Assembly (NCBI GenBank): GCA_949317995.1 | Contig: OX439040.1 | Span: forward strand, 72,451,972 to 72,515,971 | DNA from: Acholoe squamosa | Lineage: Eukaryota; Annelida; Polychaeta; Phyllodocida; Polynoidae | DNA: 64,000 nucleotides | Reading direction: 5' to 3' | Shown: in pieces, positions 21,315-32,237 of the stretch | Layout: the number at the start of each line of letters is the position of its first letter | How positions within the stretch are numbered: the first letter of the stretch is position 1 | Program-made: the position numbers and the translations under genes | The notes under the pieces: generated by a model | Seen by the model: only the letters and a program-made list of their open reading frames with translations | Told to the model about the DNA's origin: nothing | Databases searched by the model: none

Positions 21315-22973
21315 CTGCATGTGCTGTGAACCTTGTCTATATGGTGTATTAAAGCACCTCTCATCCTCGCCAGTACTCTACATTATAGGGTGTCTGTAGT
21401 TCTTTAGTACGATAAGCCAACTGGTGCAGAAAATAATTTGATAGATTCTCAAAACCTTATACAGTTTTCTTTCTTGCATTTAAGGTGAAAATACCTCTGT
21501 AAAACCTCTCCCAGAGGATTTTGGCAGAGGTTTATGGTAATAAAAGTACAGCACAGGACAGCTGTTTCAAAACACATTTTTTTCATATTTATGTAGAAGA
21601 AGAGTAATGTACCAAGCAATACCAACTACATTGGTGTATATTGGATTGGCCTGCAGGTAATCTATAGTAAAGCAGGCATGATTTTGGATGGTAAGTGAGG
21701 TAACCATTGGATGGTAAGTGAGGTGTTCCACTGTTGGCTTAAAAGTAATGGTGACATGTCTAGGTTTGCAAGAGTACAGTTTAGGGATATTGGTCCTATG
21801 TGTCTGCCTAATATGATACACAATCAATATATTGTTCACCTTATTTGTCTTGATACAGATCTTTGTTTATGTTGGAGCCAAGGTATTGCCACAGGAGAGG
21901 TCAGAGTGTTCTTTTAAACTAAACTGGAAAACCAGAAAAATAATGTACACTGTGAAAGCTGGAGGTCCCGGGAAGGTCTAACCAGAATCATGAACACCCT
22001 CGGGAGAGCTATAGCCACTCTGCATGCAGAGTGACGAAGGCTTCCTGCTCTGTATCTTGGTCACGATCATACACTCCTAATGGGCCTGGCTCACTGACCT
22101 TTGGGTGCCAAACTACTTCCTTCAGAGGAAGTATCCTCAACCTGTGAAAAGGGCTGCTCATAAACTATTTTTATGCAAAACCTTTGTTGCTTCTTTTGTG
22201 TTTCCTTTTTAGGCTATATACTAAACATCCTTACTTTAATTGCATTTGCATCAATAATTCTTCATGGCCCATGGATATTGCAAAGAACCGGAGATTCAGC
22301 ACAGAATCCCCGGCGACTACTTCCTGAGTTTAGAAACATCCTATAAGCCACATAGGATGGAGATATATTGAAGTGGGACCAGGAGTTTCTGAGATGTTAT
22401 GAGGCACAATGTCTAAAGCCATCATCCATGTCATATTGCATATGGGCCAAGCTCTGGGAGTGAACAGAAAAAAAAGAGACAGTAGCAAATAAACTCATCC
22501 ATCAGAGACTACCAGTTCATAATTACCTCATGAATATAGATGGTTAAAATAGTGATTATTGGTTGCAGCTCTTGGAGGCTTCCTCTGATGTTGTTGATTG
22601 CCATGATTGACAACTGATTCTTGTCAGTTAAACACTTGAAGGACTGCATAACACCACAAGGTTCATCCTTTGTCACATTCTTTACTTGTAGGATAATTAA
22701 GAGAGGGTTTATCTAAGTCTCCCATGCTCATACATCATCAGAATTAGAAAGGCTAAAACAACCAAATGACAAAAACAAGCAAATGACAAAAACAACCAAA
22801 TGACAAGCTTTCTGAGCAATGGCAGGATTATTAGCCTTAATTGTACCAGTAGGGCCATTAGCTGGCCCTAAGGCAACCGGTTCACAGAGAAAATATTCTT
22901 ACTCACATGAGTCTAGACCCAGACTCATGTCGCCAAAATAAGTATTGTTTGAGACTCAGCCTGATCCTTGGAC
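21315..22973. other. Rest of unit 1: repeat E copy and possible exon relic
   Basis: Repeat E lies at 21960-22260. On the minus strand at about 22528-22690 the frame reads PCGVMQSFKCLTDKNQLSIM, then NNIRGSLQELQPIITILTIY and IHE, directly before a GTAATT donor-like site. The unit 2 counterpart is 28745-28960. I do not recognise the peptide. Three AACAACCAAATGAC-like repeats occur near 22757-22806. From 22868 on, the first arm of the 29.1-kb foldback is present. Confidence 0.5.
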
Positions 22974-23024
22974 TCTACATGTACTCTACACTATATCATT
23001 ATCGTGATTGTGTGAATGTGTCTA

Positions 23025-23992
23025 CACAGAGAGAAGAACACTGATCACCTGACGCATACTGCACAGGTCACAATTTGTCTCCCACATGACATGTATGAAG
23101 GCATGTCGAATAAGGTTGACGCTCTCATATTTGGTTCGTAAACTCCACTTGACATGCATAATGAAGACATGTCACATATTTCTGATCCATTCACCTGAGT
23201 GCTAGGTAATACTGTGAGACAATTATTTAAGGGTCAAGAGCAGTCAATAGCTATGTACCAATGGTTCAACAAGACAGGCCTATAATAGAAGGCAGGGGAT
23301 ATTATAGTCCCACAGGCCTGCAACACTACGGCACTTTTTCCTATCTACAGCACTTCTACTTGGCTGAGGACCTCTATGCAGTCCATAAGACAAGGGCATG
23401 GAGGTGCATGGCAATGCCATATGTCTCCCTGTACTGTAGCTACTGAAATTATAGATTTTGGGTTGGAATAGAGTCCTTTGGTATTTCCACTGACCCACAC
23501 ATAAGGTGTCTAACCTCTCCAGTTGAAGTATTCAGGATGGTGGGTGTCTATTTTGATATTCAATAACAAATGCAAATTTAACAATGAAATAGAATTCACT
23601 ACCATTCATTGATAGTATTTACAGACCTTAGAGATCTATTCTTCATGAAAACTAAATGACACAGATACATCAAATGGCTCAAGTGTTAGTAGTACTTCTT
23701 GGTAGTGATTAATCCTGGTACCAAAATGGTTATTTGCCTCATCTAGTGGAATATCCTAGAACAGTTATGTATGTCAAACCATCACATGTCAAGTGCCTTT
23801 GACATGGCCGTGACCCTAGTCAACTCACAGATGACCTGGCATTTTAAGGCATGTCAAATCATATGAGGATTACTGTGTGTTACAGTTGTCATGGTGACAT
23901 ATGTGCACATGTCCTAATGACATGTGCTCTATGTGTCAAATCAAGTTGACGTGGGTATACATGTCACTTTGTCAGGAAGACCTTTTTCAGTG
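23025..23992 (+). mobile_element. 968-bp TA element, full copy in unit 2
   Basis: Begins CACAGAGAGAAGAACACTGA after TA (23023-23024) and ends CCTTTTTCAGTG before TA (23993-23994). Its length, 968 bp, equals that of the copy at 34798-35765. The ends are only loosely inverted (CACAGAGA versus CACTGAAA). Non-coding. Confidence 0.85.
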
Positions 23993-24884
23993 TATGTCTG
24001 TGCTCATGCTGAGCTGGCAGGAAATTGGAAGAACACCGGGGAGGAACTACACTAATTAAACATCCCCCCCTATCTCATGCAGTTAGCCATTCAGACATCA
24101 TGTTAAAATGCCCTACACCAAAACTGCATTTGCAAAGGTAAAAGAGAATGAGATAGAAAAAAGGTATTGTTTGTTGAAAGCTTCACTTTCCCTTCCTCGA
24201 TTCTAAGGGCTTAACCAGATAGACTCATGAACATTGACAGTAAGTGGCCAGCAGGTGGGCAATCACTGGCATTGCTCCTATTTCTGTTATTCCCTGATAC
24301 GAGCAGGTGAGTAGCACAATGAAAAGCTCTCTATAGAAAAATGTGAAAAGGGTATCTGGAATTGGATATAGACCTGATGAACAGTCTAGATAGTAAAACT
24401 AAGATGAAATATCCAAAATATTAGGAGAATGAAACACATATTCCATATTTCTATCTTAAAAGTTAGAAACATTTATTATGGTGATATTTGCTGAATTCTC
24501 AGACAATCTCCTCTACCGCAAGTACGATAACAATTCTAAAATACCGTTTTATTATCTTAACCTAAGGTTTTTCATCTTGTGTACACCCACAATCATTTTG
24601 TATCATGAAAGCTTACAAACTGTTTCTCATTATTTTCGTCTACATAAAGAAATGTTTACTCTGTATAAAAGATATGGAATTATTCAAAAAGGCAATGCTG
24701 GAATTTAGCTGAAATATTAGTTAGCCTATGTTCACTTATAGCTTGTTCAAACAGCATTTTATATAGGTAGCTGGTGCATGCCCAACCTACCATTGCCTCC
24801 TGCACCTGAGGTATTCTGAAGAAGAATTGGGTTAGAGAAGAAAAAGGTAATAGAAGAAAGGCACGTACTACAGAGCCCTTATCT

Positions 24885-24885
24885 A

Positions 24886-24937
<52 letters not shown>
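24885..24937. repeat. (TA)n microsatellite
   Basis: A short TATC run followed by about 25 TA units. Confidence 0.95.
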
Positions 24938-24940
<3 letters not shown>

Positions 24941-25059
24941 GAGTGCCTTATATATTACCTATGATAATTACTTCATTCTACTTGTTATGTATAACTAGCC
25001 ATCTTATATACATAACACAATTGGTGCTAATGGTGGTTACATATATAGACCTGTATTTA

Positions 25060-25147
25060 GCGTTTAATCAACGTTATGATAGAGCACGCGGTCGTGGAAT
25101 ATTGAACCATAGACCCACAAGTGCTCTATCATAACTTGATTAAAGCA
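25060..25147. repeat. Short hairpin element
   Basis: GTTATGATAGAGCAC on the left and GTGCTCTATCATAAC on the right pair perfectly. The symmetry continues outward through TTTAATCAA and TTGATTAAA. The loop is about 30 nt. Confidence 0.8.
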
Positions 25148-25398
25148 TTTATCGAACATATTTCTCCATTTTGTATCAATTTCTTACCTTATAACCCCAG
25201 AATTAATCCAGGAGAAGACATTTTGTAAGTGCATGCGATCCGCTAGCTTTGCCAAACCGCCATGGCCATGTTGTTGTTCTGTCCAACATACCTCCACCTT
25301 TACACTCATTTTTCGGGTATAATCCAATAATGTCAAGTCCTGTACTTCTAACACCGCCAAATATACGATATCTAGTTGGTGTTCGCCTTCATTTTGTC

Positions 25399-25621
25399 TC
25401 CATTTTCTTCGAAATAAATAAGAATCCATTGATTTTCCATACCGATCCAACGCACACGGCCCGGTACACGGCCATTGCTTCTTGTTGACAGAGCGGGTAG
25501 GTGCCCGGATGTAAAAACTAGGTCAGCCACACGTCGAGCAAGGAATGGCCGGACGGGGCGGGTCCCGACTCGTATCGATGTGGCAAATCAATGGATTCTT
25601 ATTTATTTCGAAGAAAATGGA
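25399..25621. mobile_element. Foldback with 37-bp perfect arms
   Basis: Arms 25399-25435 and 25585-25621 (TCCATTTTCTTCGAAATAAA, then TAAGAATCCATTGATTT) are exact inverses. The arm sequence is related to that of 41497-41755, which carries AAGAAGAATCCAATGATTTT. These are therefore two members of one foldback family. Confidence 0.85.
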
Positions 25622-25774
25622 GGAAGTTGGCATGGCATGTTCATCTAGGATATCTAAGGATGGTTCTGTGTTAATAACTCCACCAGGCTCCATATATTCT
25701 AGGCTATCTAGGTGTGTAAACTTCAGGTATGTCGGAAAACTTTTTCAAATCCTCCATGTGCAGTGGTTTCTAGC

Positions 25775-25830
25775 ACCGGTCTGCTTGGTATAGTGGACAG
25801 TGAGCTCGTCGGGGATCGATTCCCCGTTGA
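25775..25830 (+). mobile_element. tRNA-like (SINE head) fragment
   Basis: An A-box-like TGGTATAGTGG (25786-25796) is followed after only about 15 nt by a B-box-like GGATCGATTCC within 25811-25825. The spacing is too short for a normal tRNA, so this is a deleted SINE head or a chance match. Confidence 0.5.
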
Positions 25831-26269
25831 ACCCAAACGGTTTTAACTGGAAAACTATGGCGTGGTTGACTTTGTATACTTCGCCAATTTATTATCATGT
25901 CCAGATTGAAACTAGCAGCCTCTTGAAGATGAAGAAAAGGTCTCAGAGTGTGTTATGGTTGGATAAGGAACTGGGGTTATGAGCAAAAAAGCACAGTTGA
26001 GGCTGAGATAATTAGATAATTAAGCATAAGCAGACTCTCTGTGTTGGCTGGGTTTGAGCCTTATGTATAACCAGAAGGTTAGAGTGCTAATTGCTATGGT
26101 CAGGAATTTCCATAGTAACAGGACATGATCATCTACAGTGTGGACCAGCACCTGCACCACGGGAAAGTTCTTCCAGGCAGGAAGTCTGACCCCCTGTACG
26201 AGCCCTGGCTTCCTGCACAATCCTGTACAAACTACGATCCTGTACACCCCCCCCTACCCCCTGTGCTAT

Positions 26270-26560
26270 CCCTATACAACCCTGTACAACCCCTGTACGA
26301 TCCCTGTATGATTCTGTATGATCCCTGTACGATCCTATACAATCCATGTATGATCCCTGTACGATCCATGTATTACCTGCTGATGTACAGGCATCATACA
26401 GGGCTGTACAGGGATCACACAGGGATTGTACAGGAGAATTGTGCAGGATCATACAAGGGTTGTAGAGGTAGTGTACATGGTATTGTACGGGCAGTGTACA
26501 GGGTATTGTACTGGTAGTGTACAAGTAGTGTACAGGTAGCATACAGGTACACAGGTAGCG
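26270..26560. repeat. 11-bp minisatellite, unit 2 copy
   Basis: Mirror-oriented CCCTGTAYGAT and GTACAGGNAGT units, corresponding to 20440-20730 with small unit-number differences. Confidence 0.85.
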
Positions 26561-27039
26561 TGCACAGGCCACCAGTCTGGAAACCGATGCCATGACATCC
26601 TGACAACAAGTGGTTGCTGAGTGACCAGCAAGCATCCAGGCTATTTATAGTAACAGTTTAGTCTGTCTTATTTATATATAACTGTGGTTATACATAAGAG
26701 AAGCAGCAAGCAGAGAGAAGTGGGTCAATATACATAACACTCATATAGTAGGGAGGTATAAACATGGGGGTGGGAGGGAGTGTTCCATGTTCCATGGAGC
26801 TCCATGCTGCTTCATGCTCCAATCTCTGTGGTGCTTTATGTTCCATGCTCCATAATGCACCATATTCCATCGTGCTCCTTAGACATAAGAGCTCCATGGT
26901 GCTCCTTGTTCTGTGGTGTTCTATGCTCCCTTCCCCATGCCCCTCTTCCTCTCTCACTCCTTTCCCCTCCTTCCTCTTACCCTGTATTTTTTCTTTCCCT
27001 CCTTCCGTGCCCATTCCTTCAGATAAGTAGTAATGTGAA

Positions 27040-27050
27040 GAGAGACAGAC

Positions 27051-27090
<40 letters not shown>

Positions 27091-27200
27091 GACAGAGAGG
27101 AGACAGAGAGAGAGAGAGAGAGAGAGAAAGAGAGGAGGAGACAGAGAGGAGAGACAGAGAGAGTCAAAGACAGAAGCAGACAGAGACACAGAGAAAGGGT
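27040..27200. repeat. (GA)n purine-rich tract
   Basis: Long GA runs interrupted by GACAGAGAGGAGACAGAG units. The tract is absent from unit 1. It gives rise to the 168- and 218-codon low-complexity frames on the two strands (Arg-Glu or Ser-Leu repeats), which are not genes. Confidence 0.92.
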
Positions 27201-27385
27201 GGATAGGGTGCCAAAGGGGGGGGGAGACTTCCTGGCTGGATGAACTTTCCCACACTGCAGGTGCTCCCAGTGAATGCTATTTATAGTAACAGTTTTAGTT
27301 TCTCTTATGTATATACCTCTTCTTGTTATGCATAAGACACACATCCAGACAAAACAGAAGTCTATTTATGCTTATGCAACTGGGC

Positions 27386-27388
<3 letters not shown>

Positions 27389-27445
<57 letters not shown>
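27389..27445. repeat. (TA)n microsatellite
   Basis: A pure TA run at the right end of the compound foldback, unit 2. Confidence 0.95.
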
Positions 27446-27448
<3 letters not shown>

Positions 27449-28089
27449 GTCACCTCCAGGGCTCCGTAATACGCTGAATGTGCTGTGAACCTTGTCTATA
27501 TGGTGGATTAAAGCACTTCTCATCCTCGCCAGTACTCTACATTATAGGGTGTCTGTAGTTCTTTAGTACGATAAGCCAACTGGTGCAGAAAATAATTTGA
27601 TAGATTCTCAAAACCTTATACAGTTTTCTTTCTTGCATTTAAGGTGAAAAAAAACCTTTTGGCAGAGGTTTATGGTAATAAAAGTACAGCACAGGACAGC
27701 TGTTTCAAAACACATTTTTTTCATATTTATGTAGAAGAAGAGTAATGTACCAAGCAATACCAACTACATTGGTGTATATTGGATTGGCCTGCAGGTAATC
27801 TATAGTAAAGCAGGCATGATTTTGGATGGTAAGTGAGGTAACCATTGGATGGTAAGTGAGGTGTTCCACTGTTGGCTTAAAAATAATGGTGAAATGTCTA
27901 GGTTTGCAGGAGTACAGTTTAGGGATATTAGTCCTATGTGTCTGTCTAATATGATACACAAACAATATATTGTTCACCTTATTTGTCTTGATACAGATCT
28001 TTGTTTATGTTGGAGCCAAGGTATTGCCACAGGAGAGGTCAGAGTGTTTTTTTAAACTAAAGTGGAAAACCAGAAAAAAAAAGTACACT

Positions 28090-28960
28090 ATGAAAGCTGG
28101 AGGTCCCGGGAAGGTCTAACCAGAATCATGAACACCCTCGGGAGAGCTATAGCCACTCTGCATGCAGAGTGACGAAGGCTTCCTGCTCTGTATCTGGGTC
28201 ACGATCATACACTCCTAATGGGCCTGGCTCACTGACCTTTGGGTGCCAAACTACTTCCTTCAGAGGAAGTATCCTCAACCTGTGAAAAGGGCTGCTCACA
28301 AACTATTTTTATGCAAAACCTTTGTTGCTTCTTTTGTGTTTCCCTTTTAGGCTATATACTAAACATCCTTACTTTAATTGCATGTGCATCAATAATTCTT
28401 CATGGCCCATGGATATTGCAAAGAACCAGAGATTCAGCACAGAATCCCCGGCGACTACTTACGTAAAACCCCTCATATAATCCACATCCTGAGTTTAGAA
28501 ACATCCTATAAGCCACACTAGGGGATCTGAAATGGCCTATAAACAGGGCTTTATGATATCAAGTTCCAGATATATTAAAGCTGCCTTATGAAAACATAGG
28601 ATGGAGATATATTGAAGTGGGACCAGCAGCTTCTAAGATGTTATGAGGCACAACCCATCATCCATGTCATATTGCATATGGGCCAAGCTCTGGGAGTGAA
28701 CAGGAAAAAAAGAGACAGTAGCAAATAAACTCATCCATCAGAGACTACCAGTTCATAATTACCTCATGAATATAGATGGTTAAAATAGTGATTATTGGTT
28801 GCAGCTCTTGGAGGCTTCCTCTGATGTTGTTGATTGTCATGATTGACAACTGATTCTTGTCAGTTAAACACTTGAAGGACTGCATAACACCACAAGGTTC
28901 ATCCTTTGTCACATTCATTTTTACTTGTAGGATAATTAAGAGAGGGTCTCCCATGCTCAT
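28090..28960. repeat. Repeat E copy and possible exon relic, unit 2
   Basis: Repeat E lies at 28090-28390. The minus-strand frame at 28745-28960 corresponds to the 22.5-kb relic and ends at the same GTAATT site. It differs from unit 1 by few bases plus short indels upstream (VKMNVTKDE here, VKNVTKDE there). Confidence 0.55.
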
Positions 28961-29107
28961 ACATCATCAGAATTAGAAAGGCTAAAACAACCAAATGACA
29001 AAAACAACCAAATGACAAAAACAACCAAATGACAAGCTTTCTGAGCAATGGCAGGATTATAAGCCTTAATCGTACCAGTATAGTAATATCATAAAGCAAC
29101 CGGATCA

Positions 29108-29363
29108 CAGAGAAAATATTTTTACTCACATGAGTCTAGACCCAAACTCAGGCAATGTCGCCAAAATAAGTATTGTTTGAGACTCAGCCTGATCCTTGGA
29201 TGATACTCAGGCAAAGCAAGAGTATCATCCCAGGATCAGCCTCAAGATCTGCCTGAGTATCATTCAAGGATCAGGCTGAGTCTTAAACAATACTCATTTT
29301 GGCGACATTGCCTGAGTCTGGATCTAGACTCATGTGAGTAAGAATATTTTCTCAGTGTTCGTA
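29108..29363. mobile_element. Foldback with arms of about 105 bp
   Basis: The left arm runs from CACAGAGAAAATATTTTTAC to GATACTCAGGCA. The right arm (about 29255-29363) is its inverse with few mismatches and ends TATTTTCTCAGTG. The short loop contains AGAGTATCATCCCAGGATCA. Unit 1 retains only the left arm (22868-22973), so one duplication breakpoint lies in this hairpin. Confidence 0.87.
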
Positions 29364-29660
29364 TGACCCTGACTTCTACAGATCATGGCGCTCCTGGTTG
29401 TACTTTACTTGCTTCTTATCTCTGCCCTTTACTTACATTGAAAATGTAAATTGTAGCAAAGTATGCATTTCAATTGAAATGCACAGTTTTTCCTCAGACA
29501 TTAGAATCTAATAGCTATGACAAGTTGGATAAACATGCAGTGCGGGCACAACATTAGTCAGGATTGAAAATATCTGAAATCCACCCTCAGTATTGAAGAA
29601 ATATTTTACAACCCAGAAAAGGAAAAATATCTGTGCATTTCTAGTTTACCAGTATTTTTT
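29364..29660. other. Non-coding, nothing recognised
   Basis: Single-copy-looking A/T-rich sequence between the foldback and repeat D. Confidence 0.5.
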
Positions 29661-31165
29661 GCGTGCTGGCTGAAGGATGGTAAAGAAAGGTATATAGAGG
29701 ATGTAGTGTTGATCTGGAAGTAATTCCTTTTTATTTTAACACAGCTTTGACTCTTTATTAACCTTCTTGTGGTATCATGATTTTGTAATACACAATGCCT
29801 TATTATTAACATGCTGCATACATCCTCAAAACCTTCTGAAACCTTAAGGGGTTTATCCATGCTTAAAGAGTTAATGTTGCATCTTGCCAGTGTAATATTC
29901 ATCGAGACATCTAAAAACATCAGGGCAATATTAAAATCCATAAGCGACAGTAAAGTGCCATGCTGTTACTTCATGAAGCCATTGGCTGGGCGTGCTGGCT
30001 GAAGGATGGTAAGAAAAGGTACATACACTGCAAAAATGGTGTTTAGATTTTAAACATGTTTAGGTCTAAACATGTTTAAAACCTAAACATATAGGTCAGT
30101 TAGGTGTCTCATTGACTACACATTTAGGGAATGAACACTTTTATTCTAACTACATAAATATTTATGCTAAACATGTTTAGATATTTAGAGTTGAGACAGT
30201 TGAATAATAGGTGTTTAGATTTAAACATCAATATGTTTAGATACTTGGATGTTGAATCCACACCAGGTAGCAGCACTACCGTTGACTGGACTATCTGCAC
30301 ACAGTTACAATCAATTGTTGTGACAAATGTCCCCAAAATCCATGTTTATCATCGTTAATTTCATAGAATATCATGTGAATAGAAAAGGCAATAGAAAATT
30401 GACTAGATTCACCTCATGCCACCATCATTATCATCAAATAATCAATTAACTCCATGAATGACACCTATTTGATGTTATTCTGGAATAGATAAGGCAATGT
30501 CCTTCCTGCCAAGCTGTTGTACTTTCTCAAGTCTCTCATTCTGATGCAGTGTGTAATATATGTACACATATATAGGTGTGGCTGACATCTTTGGAGACTT
30601 TGACAAGTAAATACCTGCTGATGCCCCCCCAGTAAATGAAAAAAAAATATATCTCTGTTTTTTAATGCATACATGTCTGCAAACCTTAAATCTCCATCAA
30701 ATCATTTAAACATCTAAACAAAAAATTCTTAAACACCTAAACACAAAAATTCATATATCTAACACAAAAGTTTTAACCTCAACACCTACATTTCTAAACA
30801 CTTGAGCTAAGCACATTGTTTGGCTAAACATGTTTAGGAAATTAATGTGATTACAAAAACGTTGCAAGAATATGTTTAGAATTGTGTTTAGGATCTAAAC
30901 ATCATTTTTGCAGTGTAGAGGATGTTTTGTTGATCTGGAAGTAATTCCATTTATTTCAGCTTTAACCCAAGTGTAACCTTCTAATGATATCACTATGTTG
31001 TATTGCACAACGCCTCATATTTGACATGATGCATGTACATGATATTGTATCATCAAAATCTTATGAAACCGTGAGGCATTTATTTATGCTTAAAGAGTTG
31101 ATGTTGCATCTTGCCAGTGTAATATTCACAATGAAATCTACAAACTTTAGGGCAATATTAGTATC
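29661..31165. repeat. Repeat D tandem copies split by a TIR element
   Basis: A first copy occupies 29661-29936. A second begins at 29937 (ATAAGCGACAGTAAAGTGCC) and is interrupted at GGTACATA (30017-30024) by the 0.89-kb element. It resumes at 30918 with GAGGATGTTTTGTTGATCTG and continues, diverged, to about 31165. Confidence 0.85.
30026..30915. mobile_element. 0.89-kb TIR element, copy 2 (empty site known)
   Basis: Starts CACTGCAAAAATGGTGTTTA and ends ATTTTTGCAGTG. It is flanked by TA at 30024-30025 and 30916-30917. The same repeat D sequence without the insertion reads GGTATATAGAGGAT at 9759-9772 and about 29690-29703. The target was therefore one TA, duplicated on insertion. It is closely similar to copy 1 throughout. 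Confidence 0.93.
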
Positions 31166-31650
31166 AAGTTACTGTTAATGGCAAGGTCAAAATGATCCTC
31201 ATAAAGATATTGAGTTTTCTACTGATTCACATTCGCCCCTCAGTTTTCTCTACCTTGTGAGAGGTTCAACCGCCAGAGGTAATATCTGAATGGATGCAAT
31301 AATTGGTAGTGCGCAATAGCTTTCATTTAGCTTTATTGTAAGCTGCTACACGTTAGCGCCTCCTCAAAGAATTGCTAGCTCAATTTTACTTAAGCAACAA
31401 TTCCGTAAATGTGCATGCTACTAGGCACGAATGAATAGCTTTTCTTCTTTCTTCCCTTCCCTAATGCCTACTCAAATTTCTAATTTCTTAATACTGCTGA
31501 CTGTGTAAAGCATATAATACGAGGGCAGTCACTGGGTGACCTCAATGGGTGCATTCCTTGTTTTTCTACATTTGCAATCAAGGCAAAGCAGAAGGTCTCC
31601 CAAAAGTTCTGTGTCATAAATGTGCAGTTAATACTGCAGTGTCAGACTAC
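31166..31650. other. Non-coding, nothing recognised
   Basis: No frame, repeat pair or motif stands out. Confidence 0.5.
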
Positions 31651-31960
31651 AATTCATGATGTGTTTGTGCCACCTTTGTTAGAGACACAAATAAAAGTTC
31701 CTAAATTACATTTCTGATGTCAGGGAATCCAACCAGGGCACTCAGATTATGTGACTGGTAGCCATTTGGAATTATTGATTAATATGGCTGCCAGGGTTCT
31801 AAGAAAAACTTGAAAATTGCATATATATCTTCCCTTCCAATCATGTTAGAGAGGCAAATAAAAGTTCCTAAAGTATATTTTTGAGGTCAGGGAATCCAAC
31901 AAGGGCACTTAGAATAATGTGGCTGGCAGCCATATTGAATTAGTAATAACACTTAAAAAT
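31651..31960 (-). repeat. Repeat F, tandem pair (about 168-bp period)
   Basis: Two neighbouring units share AAATAAAAGTTCCTAAA, GTCAGGGAATCCAAC and GGCACTNAGAATNATGTG-like runs. The inverse of the same unit flanks the 2.93-kb TIR element at 34480-34603 and 37536-37770. Confidence 0.8.
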
Positions 31961-32200
31961 CAGTAGTAAATCACAGTGTAATATTCGGTAATGCAAGTCC
32001 TGTCTAGAAAGATGCCATGTCATCTCCAAATTATAAATGCCATGTCTTCTAAGAGGGAAAAGTAGAAATGATAAAGATCTAATACTTTCCTAAAAGGAAT
32101 AGAGTATGCTTGAAGAGATCCTTTATAGAGGTAATACATTGTCCCTCTCTGTAGAGTGGGAACATGAGAGAGGTAGTCACACCTCTCTACACTGCATATT

Positions 32201-32237
32201 AATGCAACCCTAAATTGTTTGCATTTAGGGTTGCATT
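32201..32237. repeat. Perfect 14-bp hairpin
   Basis: AATGCAACCCTAAA and its exact inverse are separated by a 9-nt loop. The CCCTAA motif is embedded but not tandem. Confidence 0.8.

Larger units (their letters stand above)
18163..22973. repeat. Tandem duplication, unit 1 (4.8 kb)
   Basis: This unit aligns from end to end with 23028-29201, mostly with only scattered mismatches. Its left edge cuts into the end of the 968-bp element (the first bases, CACAGAGAGA, are missing). Its right edge cuts into a foldback whose second arm survives only in unit 2. A 54-bp spacer then leads to unit 2. No intact gene is contained. Confidence 0.9.
25060..26021. other. Extra 0.96 kb in unit 2 (insertion or unit 1 deletion)
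   Basis: Unit 1 reads straight from CTGTATTT to AAGCATAAGC, whereas unit 2 has 960 bp between them, bounded by TTA on both sides. The block holds three recognisable pieces: a hairpin (25060-25147), a foldback with 37-bp perfect arms (25399-25621) and a tRNA-like sequence (25786-25826). It is more CpG-rich than unit 1. No gene is recognised; a minus-strand frame at 25184-25450 is open but matches no family I know. Confidence 0.75.
24864..27473. mobile_element. Compound foldback element, unit 2 copy
   Basis: The counterpart of 19961-21314. The left end is CGTACTACAGAGCCC (24864; the following GGAGGTGACATTT is lost) and the right end is 27445-27473. It is 1.25 kb longer than the unit 1 copy because of the insertion at 25060-26021 and the GA-rich part with an extra arm. 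The inner inverted system runs from GCATAAGC (26024-26031) to GCTTATGC (27370-27377), with arms of about 150 bp that are clearly alignable. Confidence 0.82.
23028..29201. repeat. Tandem duplication, unit 2 (6.2 kb)
   Basis: This is the second unit of the direct tandem duplication. It differs from unit 1 mainly by about 960 extra bp at 25060-26021 and by an added GA-rich tract plus outer arm at 27030-27380. Otherwise it keeps the order and sequence of unit 1. Confidence 0.9.

Noticed and set aside
26688-27344. 218-codon minus-strand frame, the longest in the window
   Set aside because: It runs through the GA-rich tract and the CCATGCTCC tract; composition is Ser/Leu low complexity. No domain, no start context, and absent from unit 1 in this form.
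32201-32237. CCCTAA/TTAGGG as interstitial telomere
   Set aside because: Only a single copy on each side of a short hairpin.
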